Shown here one piece after another: positions 7,994 through 12,069 of a stretch of DNA of 12,069 nt; position 1 is the first letter of the stretch; each line of letters opens with the position of its first letter. The notes below the pieces were generated by a model. The model did not search any database. It saw nothing but the letters and a program-made list of their open reading frames with translations, and was not told where the DNA came from. Source of the DNA: Stramenopiles sp. TOSAG23-2 (lineage: Eukaryota > Sar); NCBI GenBank assembly GCA_900128395.1, contig LT649881.1:1-12069 (forward strand), given 5' to 3'. A program made the position numbers and the translations under genes.

Positions 7994-9577
7994 TCATATA
8001 TGAAGTTCCATTAACGTATCTGCTTTACTGCCACCTAATCGATAGTAATTATTCGCATCAATAACCATTTTGTAGCCAAAATGTTCTAGTTTACTCATTA
8101 AGGATTGATAATTTTTACCAACAGTAAATGTTCCATCCATATGATTGTGTTCAAATAAAATTTGCATTGGTTTGATATGTTTACTAAAATCATAATTCAT
8201 TAAAATTCTATAATCCATCCCTTCAGCATCTGTCTTTAATAAATAAATATCTTTCAATTGATAATTTTTCACTATTTCATTGATTGTTGTTGTTTCAACT
8301 TTAATAGTTTCTACCACTAAATCAGGGAGATGTTTTTTTAAATGATTTGCATTTGTTGAACCAAGTTGAGTGACCCAATACGGCAAATTTTTAAAGTCGT
8401 TGTTGGCAGAGGGGATGGTAAATTCAATTTCACCTATAAAATCAGCCACTGCTTTGTTGATAAATATGATATTATGGAAATGATTCGGTAATTTCATTTT
8501 ATAATTTCTTTTTAATCTTTCGAATAAAAATGGAACCGGCTCTATCAAAATTAAATTTGTATTTTCATCAGCCATTTCAAAAATAGGATCATTTATTGTA
8601 TTGCCAACATGTGACCCTATTTGTATTATGGTTTTATTTGGGATATGATTTAAATGCGATTTAATATCATTAATATTATTGTTTAATATAGCACCTTCAT
8701 CATAATATGAACTTGTTGTAGGAATACAGATTATATGATTAATGTTATATGCATATGGCTTTTCATATTTTTTTCTTGGACAAAATTCTGCAAGTAAATT
8801 TGTTATTATTGTATCATCATCATCCTTGCTAATATATCGAAAATAAAGAAGCGGTGGTGGATTGCATATTATCATTTGTTTTACTAGACGCGTTAAGACG
8901 TAGCGAGTATGTTTTTCTTGAGTGTTAATTTCTATAACACGTGGACAACGTAATCTTTGTTTCCCATCGGCCTCATCAATACCATTATTACTGTCAACTT
9001 CCATTTGGACGTTATTGTTATTATCAATACATATATAGTCTCTATGTTTATAAGTGCTCGTAGGAGTTGGATGCAATTCGTAAATATTATTATTAAAATA
9101 ATAAAAGTCTAATCCATAACGAAAACATCCATGTGCTGCCCAATTGTATTCTTTGCCATCACGAAGTTGTATTTTGTTGATATTATCTATATCGTATCCA
9201 AGTAGATTTGCTGCAACAAAACATTCATTTGCAGATTTTATTGACTCGGATTCATCGCATATAATTGATGTATTTTCATGGTAATTTTTTAATATATATG
9301 GATGAGATGGCGATGCCGTTCTCCTACCATCGATGAGATCGTGATCCATTAGAATTTGATTTATTCTCCTTGTATTATTAAGTTGGCCATATTCATATGG
9401 AATTTCTATAGTGTCAACATTTAAGTTATGGAAAATTTTATTAATTAACGCGTTCGAATATGTATCTTTCTCGTCACGTTTACCTATTGCAAGATAGGTA
9501 TGGTAATTGTTAATCGATGTAGATTCAATAATCCAAATAGATAATAATACAACAATTAATAATGATCTGCTGTTCAT
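7994..9577 (-). CDS. secreted or luminal FkbM-family methyltransferase with N-terminal Cys domain
   Basis: This protein has 527 residues. It begins with a classic signal peptide (SLLIVVLLSIWII, cleavage probably near residue 21) and carries N-glycosylation sequons (NNT at 67, NTS at 102, NKT at 314). The protein should therefore work in the secretory pathway or outside the cell. Residues 105-185 form a small domain with cysteines at 107, 119, 151 and 183 and the pattern GCFRYGLDFYYFNNN...YICI. I associate this GCF-YFN-IC pattern with repeats in algal and dinoflagellate proteins of unknown role; that is recollection, not a search. Residues 312-520 are the FkbM (Methyltransf_21) SAM-dependent O-methyltransferase fold: glycine loop IIQIGSHVGN (317-326), acidic strand end LILIEPVP (E346), and LLKTDAEGMDYRILM (D450, E452, G453) in place of the common LKIDVEGxE. 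FkbM enzymes usually methylate sugar or polyketide hydroxyls; the substrate here is unknown. Poly-N runs are few and short. The ATG at 9575-9577 sits directly before the signal peptide. Confidence 0.9.
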   Translation of the reverse strand: MNSRSLLIVVLLSIWIIESTSINNYHTYLAIGKRDEKDTYSNALINKIFHNLNVDTIEIPYEYGQLNNTRRINQILMDHDLIDGRRTASPSHPYILKNYHENTSIICDESESIKSANECFVAANLLGYDIDNINKIQLRDGKEYNWAAHGCFRYGLDFYYFNNNIYELHPTPTSTYKHRDYICIDNNNNVQMEVDSNNGIDEADGKQRLRCPRVIEINTQEKHTRYVLTRLVKQMIICNPPPLLYFRYISKDDDDTIITNLLAEFCPRKKYEKPYAYNINHIICIPTTSSYYDEGAILNNNINDIKSHLNHIPNKTIIQIGSHVGNTINDPIFEMADENTNLILIEPVPFLFERLKRNYKMKLPNHFHNIIFINKAVADFIGEIEFTIPSANNDFKNLPYWVTQLGSTNANHLKKHLPDLVVETIKVETTTINEIVKNYQLKDIYLLKTDAEGMDYRILMNYDFSKHIKPMQILFEHNHMDGTFTVGKNYQSLMSKLEHFGYKMVIDANNYYRLGGSKADTLMELHI

Positions 9578-9917
9578 CGTTCAATCATAAAATATTAATC
9601 AAAATCTTCATATCAAGATGTCTTATCTGTTTATGTATTCTCCCAGTACTCTGCATACAAATAATGATATATGTATACATGAGTGAGTATAAAAACACAA
9701 ATGTATACCAAAAGTATAATTCTAAAATAATATAAAAATGTGTGTAAATACATATCTTTGTGTTATATTTTGCAACATATTATATGTTGTTGCCGATGGA
9801 TTTTGCCTTAAAAAAATCAATTACACATCAGGAATTTTTATCATCTAAAAATAATCATCAAATAATTTAATAGTGCATAATTATTAATTACAGTATCGGA
9901 TATTATTATTCCTATTC

Positions 9918-10189
9918 CATCACTATAAATAGTCAGTTTGGTAACTTAAAAAGGTTACCTACACGATATATTTTGTGATTTTAATGCTATGTCAATGCTA
10001 CGGTAAGCTGGTATTAGGAAAAAAATGCAGAAATTCCGCAAAACGTACAGACATTTCCAATTTTTTTTAAATTGTTGAAGTTCGGAGTTCGCCAGTTCGG
10101 TTAAAGCCGAATGCCCGAAGGAATTGGACAACAAATAAACATATATGAAAAGCAAATATAAACACATTTTATCACGCATCACTATAAAT
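9918..10189. mobile_element. possible short insertion bracketed by a 13-bp direct repeat
   Basis: CATCACTATAAAT occurs at 9918-9930 and again at 10177-10189, bracketing 246 bp. Inside are a stem GGTAAC/GTTACC (9940-9945 with 9954-9959) and a nested fold: outer arms TCCAATT (10056-10062) and AATTGGA (10122-10128), inner arms TTCGG (10096-10100) and CCGAA (10107-10111). AGTTCG also recurs three times in 10079-10099. A target-site duplication around a SINE-like or other non-autonomous element would explain this. However, there are no terminal inverted repeats, no clear poly(A) tail and no convincing Pol III boxes. A local promoter duplication is the alternative. Confidence 0.3.
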
Positions 10190-10190
10190 T
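10183..10190 (+). promoter_or_regulatory. TATA box candidate for the reductase gene
   Basis: TATAAATT lies about 125 nt before the ATG at 10314. It is the downstream copy of the duplicated CATCACTATAAAT sequence; the upstream copy gives TATAAATA at 9924-9931. Only one of the two may be active. Confidence 0.35.
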
Positions 10191-10313
10191 ACATACATAG
10201 CGATCACTTTTTCTTTTGATTATTATTATTATAATAGTTCTTTTTATCTAAATTGCAATTTGCTTTTGTATAATTATTATTATTTTAAATCATCTTTTGA
10301 AATTACGATAAAA

Positions 10314-11018
10314 ATGGCAACACCAAAAACGGCAACAACATTCAGAAATGAGAAAAATACGTCAAGCACATTTCGTAAGAATATTGCCAGTACAGAGACC
10401 TTAGTAGTATTTGCTGGTTATAATTATCTATTGGTCATGGCACCTCTCTGTTATACAGGGCCTGCGGAGATCATACGCACGGTGCGCTTCTGGATTCTCG
10501 CAGGATTTGGTTTGATGTACATCTTGAGAGTAAATGTTATGATGAGATGTTTACTATCACGAGTGGTCTCGAAGGAGGAAATTCTATTTGTGCTGCCCGT
10601 CTTTGTGCCTGGGCTCATGACCTCATTTGCCCTAGGTGCAAACGGGTGTGACGATGATATCAGTACATTTTTAGCAATACCATCTGTCATATTATACGTT
10701 ATTGGTTCATACTTAAACTCAGGATCGGAGCTTCAACGAAAGCGATGGAAAAGTCGGCCAGAAAACAAAGGCAAGTGTTATACTGAAGGCCTGTTTTCTC
10801 TCGCCCGAAACATTAATTATTTTGGTGATGTAATTTTGTTCTCTGCTTGGGCGCTTGCATCGGGTCGATGGTGGAATGGATGGGTGCCACTCGTTATGCT
10901 CCTTGGTTTTGTTTTTCACCACATTCCAGAAAAGGAAGCATATCTTGCAAAACGCTATGAGTCGGAGTGGCCTGCATACTGTGCAAAAACAAAAGCCTTG
11001 GTACCATACGTGTGGTGA
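10314..11018 (+). CDS. DUF1295/sterol-reductase-like membrane oxidoreductase
   Basis: From the ATG at 10314 (A at -3, G at +4) the protein has 234 residues. An in-frame TTG at 10260 would add 18 unlikely residues. Four hydrophobic segments are visible, at about 28-47, 58-77, 89-109 and 117-134. They are followed by the C-terminal signature of the steroid 5-alpha-reductase/ERG24-ERG4/ICMT superfamily: GLFSLARNINYFGDVILFSA (159-178), matching the family RHxNYxGD motif with Asn in place of His at 166, then a Trp-rich loop, EKEAYLAKRYESEWPAYC (206-223) and the terminal LVPYVW. In characterised relatives this region binds NADPH (reductases) or SAM (ICMT); the N-Y-F-G-D form and the YC ending favour the reductase/DUF1295 side. 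It probably sits in the ER membrane. The protein is much shorter than full-length sterol reductases (about 430), so it should not be called ERG24. Its GC content is clearly above that of its neighbours and it has no poly-Asn tracts. Confidence 0.85.
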   Translation: MATPKTATTFRNEKNTSSTFRKNIASTETLVVFAGYNYLLVMAPLCYTGPAEIIRTVRFWILAGFGLMYILRVNVMMRCLLSRVVSKEEILFVLPVFVPGLMTSFALGANGCDDDISTFLAIPSVILYVIGSYLNSGSELQRKRWKSRPENKGKCYTEGLFSLARNINYFGDVILFSAWALASGRWWNGWVPLVMLLGFVFHHIPEKEAYLAKRYESEWPAYCAKTKALVPYVW

Positions 11019-11537
11019 GATTTTTCAAAAAAAAGGTGCAAAGCGTTGCCAAAGAAATAATAATATGATAGCACAATAATAAAAATAAGAAGAATTAACA
11101 AATCATCACATGAATTTATGAATTTACCTCCTACTATAAGTAAAATAAGCAACATAATACTATAAAATCATTTATACTTAACATTTACCAGATAGCACGA
11201 TACTCCGATATATTCCAGCTTGATGATGATTGATGATTTAGATTGATGATGATATGTGATATGATGATGATAGATGATACTAACCTATATGTGGTTCAAA
11301 AACCTGGTCCATTGTATTCATCACCTGCTATAGAGAGGTATAATACTACATAGCATGGTAATGGTATTACTATATTTATTATATATGTACTTATTATAAA
11401 TATTATAATTATATTCTATCAAACATATACAATGGTGTAATGTCTATGAAATAAAGTAACAAAGAACCAAAGGACAAAAATACTTTTTATATTTTTGTTC
11501 GCATAATTTTTAAAACACTACGTATTTTTTTAATAAT
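11019..11537. other. convergent 3' spacer with poly(A)-signal candidates
   Basis: This AT-rich spacer lies between the stops of the reductase gene and the partial membrane protein gene. AATAAA at 11450-11455 is on the plus strand but about 430 nt past the reductase stop. TTTATT at 11375-11380 is AATAAA on the minus strand, about 160 nt past the other stop. If both are used, the 3' ends overlap. The TGA-rich repeat lies in the middle. I see no gene in it. Confidence 0.5.
11221..11279. repeat. imperfect TGA/GAT trinucleotide repeat
   Basis: Fifty-nine bases are made almost entirely of TGATGAT units with small interruptions (TTTA, TAT, GTG). It is non-coding, in the convergent spacer, and looks like a decayed microsatellite. 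Confidence 0.85.
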
Positions 11538-12069
11538 TCAAACATACGCAGAATCTCTTCTCTCTTTTTTTTTCGCTGCTGTCCCTTTTAGTGAATTCAT
11601 TGTGTCCCGATCATCAATGCTGCTAGCCCGGCGTCGTGTTGAAAGTCGTTTTATTTTCTTCATACGTTCTTCGAATGCATTGGATCTTTGAGGTGCTATG
11701 TTCTTTGATTGGGCAATTACTTTTGGCTTCTTTCCAAATGAAAGGTTCTTAGAATCCAAAGGATTAATATGTTCAGAATCCGATTGATTGCTGTCAACAA
11801 CTCCCGCTTCCTTTTTTTGTGAAATAGTCTTTTTAGTAAACAGTGGATTCAGAGTGCTCATTTTAATCATTTCCACATCGTTTTCTTCCTCTTCTTTTTC
11901 TTTCACTAACTTTTCTTTTCTTTTTGACAAACATGAATTAACCTTTCGAAACACTAAACATGAAATTATTATAGCAAAAATAATTACTGCAATGTTCAAG
12001 ATCAACAGTATCATCCCTACTACTACTAATATTTTATGATTGAACGATCTTCGTAACAATACCTTTTGA
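11538..12069 (-). CDS. partial single-pass membrane protein, C-terminal part with long basic tail
   Basis: The frame is open to the window edge, and no ATG precedes the membrane segment, so the true start lies outside the window. What is seen is one strong hydrophobic helix (KILVVVGMILLILNIAVIIF and on to SCLVF, about 29 residues), then a juxtamembrane Cys/Lys/Arg stretch. A polar tail of about 135 residues follows, with an acidic patch (EKEEEEND), two NPL motifs (NPLF, NPLD), and basic Ser/Arg-rich segments (KKIKRLSTRRRASS) that look like basophilic kinase sites. It ends RRDSAYV; a hydrophobic C-terminal residue in this setting could be a PDZ ligand. With the positive charges after the helix, the tail is expected in the cytosol, making this the cytoplasmic end of a receptor, adhesion or channel-type protein. 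The family is unknown. The ATG at 12012-12014 inside the helix is unlikely to be the start. Confidence 0.7.
   Translation of the reverse strand, partial: QKVLLRRSFNHKILVVVGMILLILNIAVIIFAIIISCLVFRKVNSCLSKRKEKLVKEKEEEENDVEMIKMSTLNPLFTKKTISQKKEAGVVDSNQSDSEHINPLDSKNLSFGKKPKVIAQSKNIAPQRSNAFEERMKKIKRLSTRRRASSIDDRDTMNSLKGTAAKKKERRDSAYV

Larger units (their letters stand above)
9578..10313. promoter_or_regulatory. divergent spacer between the FkbM gene and the reductase gene
   Basis: This is 736 bp of AT-rich sequence serving two divergent genes. It contains an interrupted palindrome CAACATAT-T-ATATGTTG (9773-9789), two TATAAAT motifs that are part of a 13-bp direct repeat, and a GC-richer folded patch near 10078-10120. 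A 75-residue minus-strand frame (9955-10182) starts like a signal peptide but overlaps the folded patch and is not convincing as a gene. Confidence 0.55.

Noticed and set aside
10078-10120. tRNA or tRNA-derived Pol III gene
   Set aside because: Several GTTCG motifs are present, but no cloverleaf, and neither strand matches the A and B box consensus at proper spacing.
9955-10182. 75-residue minus-strand frame with a signal-peptide-like start
   Set aside because: It lies in a divergent promoter spacer, overlaps the folded repeat-bracketed segment, and its start ATG falls in the downstream copy of the direct repeat. Nothing supports conservation.
1-12069. Giant-virus origin
   Set aside because: AT-richness, long uninterrupted frames and an FkbM enzyme could fit. 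The long spacers, mitochondrial-targeted NDUFAF7 and absence of viral core genes fit a protist nuclear genome better.

Overview
The window reads as nuclear DNA of an AT-rich, intron-poor protist. The supporting signs are long uninterrupted reading frames with standard stops, asparagine, glutamine and histidine runs built from AAT/CAA/CAT codons, AT-rich spacers of roughly 110 to 1,100 bp, TATA-box-like motifs, one protein with a mitochondrial-type presequence, and one with a secretory signal and N-glycosylation sequons. The small cysteine-spaced domain before the FkbM methyltransferase and the DUF1295-like reductase are of types I associate with marine stramenopiles and related algae. A stramenopile is therefore my best guess, but it is an inference and not proven.

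Layout, left to right: (1) a small membrane protein of unknown function on the minus strand (43-372), whose end runs into an unusual tandem/inverted repeat; (2) a clear NDUFAF7/MidA-type mitochondrial protein arginine methyltransferase on the plus strand (532-2061); (3) a large basic, low-complexity, probably nuclear protein with a CxxC-x24-CxxC finger on the minus strand (2301-4451); (4) a 1.08 kb divergent promoter region; (5) a coiled-coil protein with a proline tract near each end on the plus strand (5536-7560); (6) a secreted or luminal FkbM-family methyltransferase on the minus strand (7994-9577); (7) a spacer holding a 13-bp direct repeat that brackets about 250 bp with nested hairpins; (8) a multi-pass DUF1295/sterol-reductase-like enzyme on the plus strand (10314-11018), clearly richer in GC than its neighbours; (9) a TGA-rich simple repeat; (10) the C-terminal part of a single-pass membrane protein with a long basic tail on the minus strand, cut by the window edge.

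The seven genes alternate strictly in strand (-,+,-,+,-,+,-), giving three divergent promoter spacers and three convergent 3' junctions. Nothing indicates that they form one pathway. They look like unrelated housekeeping and lineage-specific genes packed side by side. I found no tRNA, rRNA, CRISPR array or intact transposon. I see no convincing new multi-gene system. The items most worth a second look are the two lineage-specific proteins around the divergent promoter, the two-domain FkbM protein, the possible small insertion upstream of the reductase, and the hairpin-forming repeat at the left edge.
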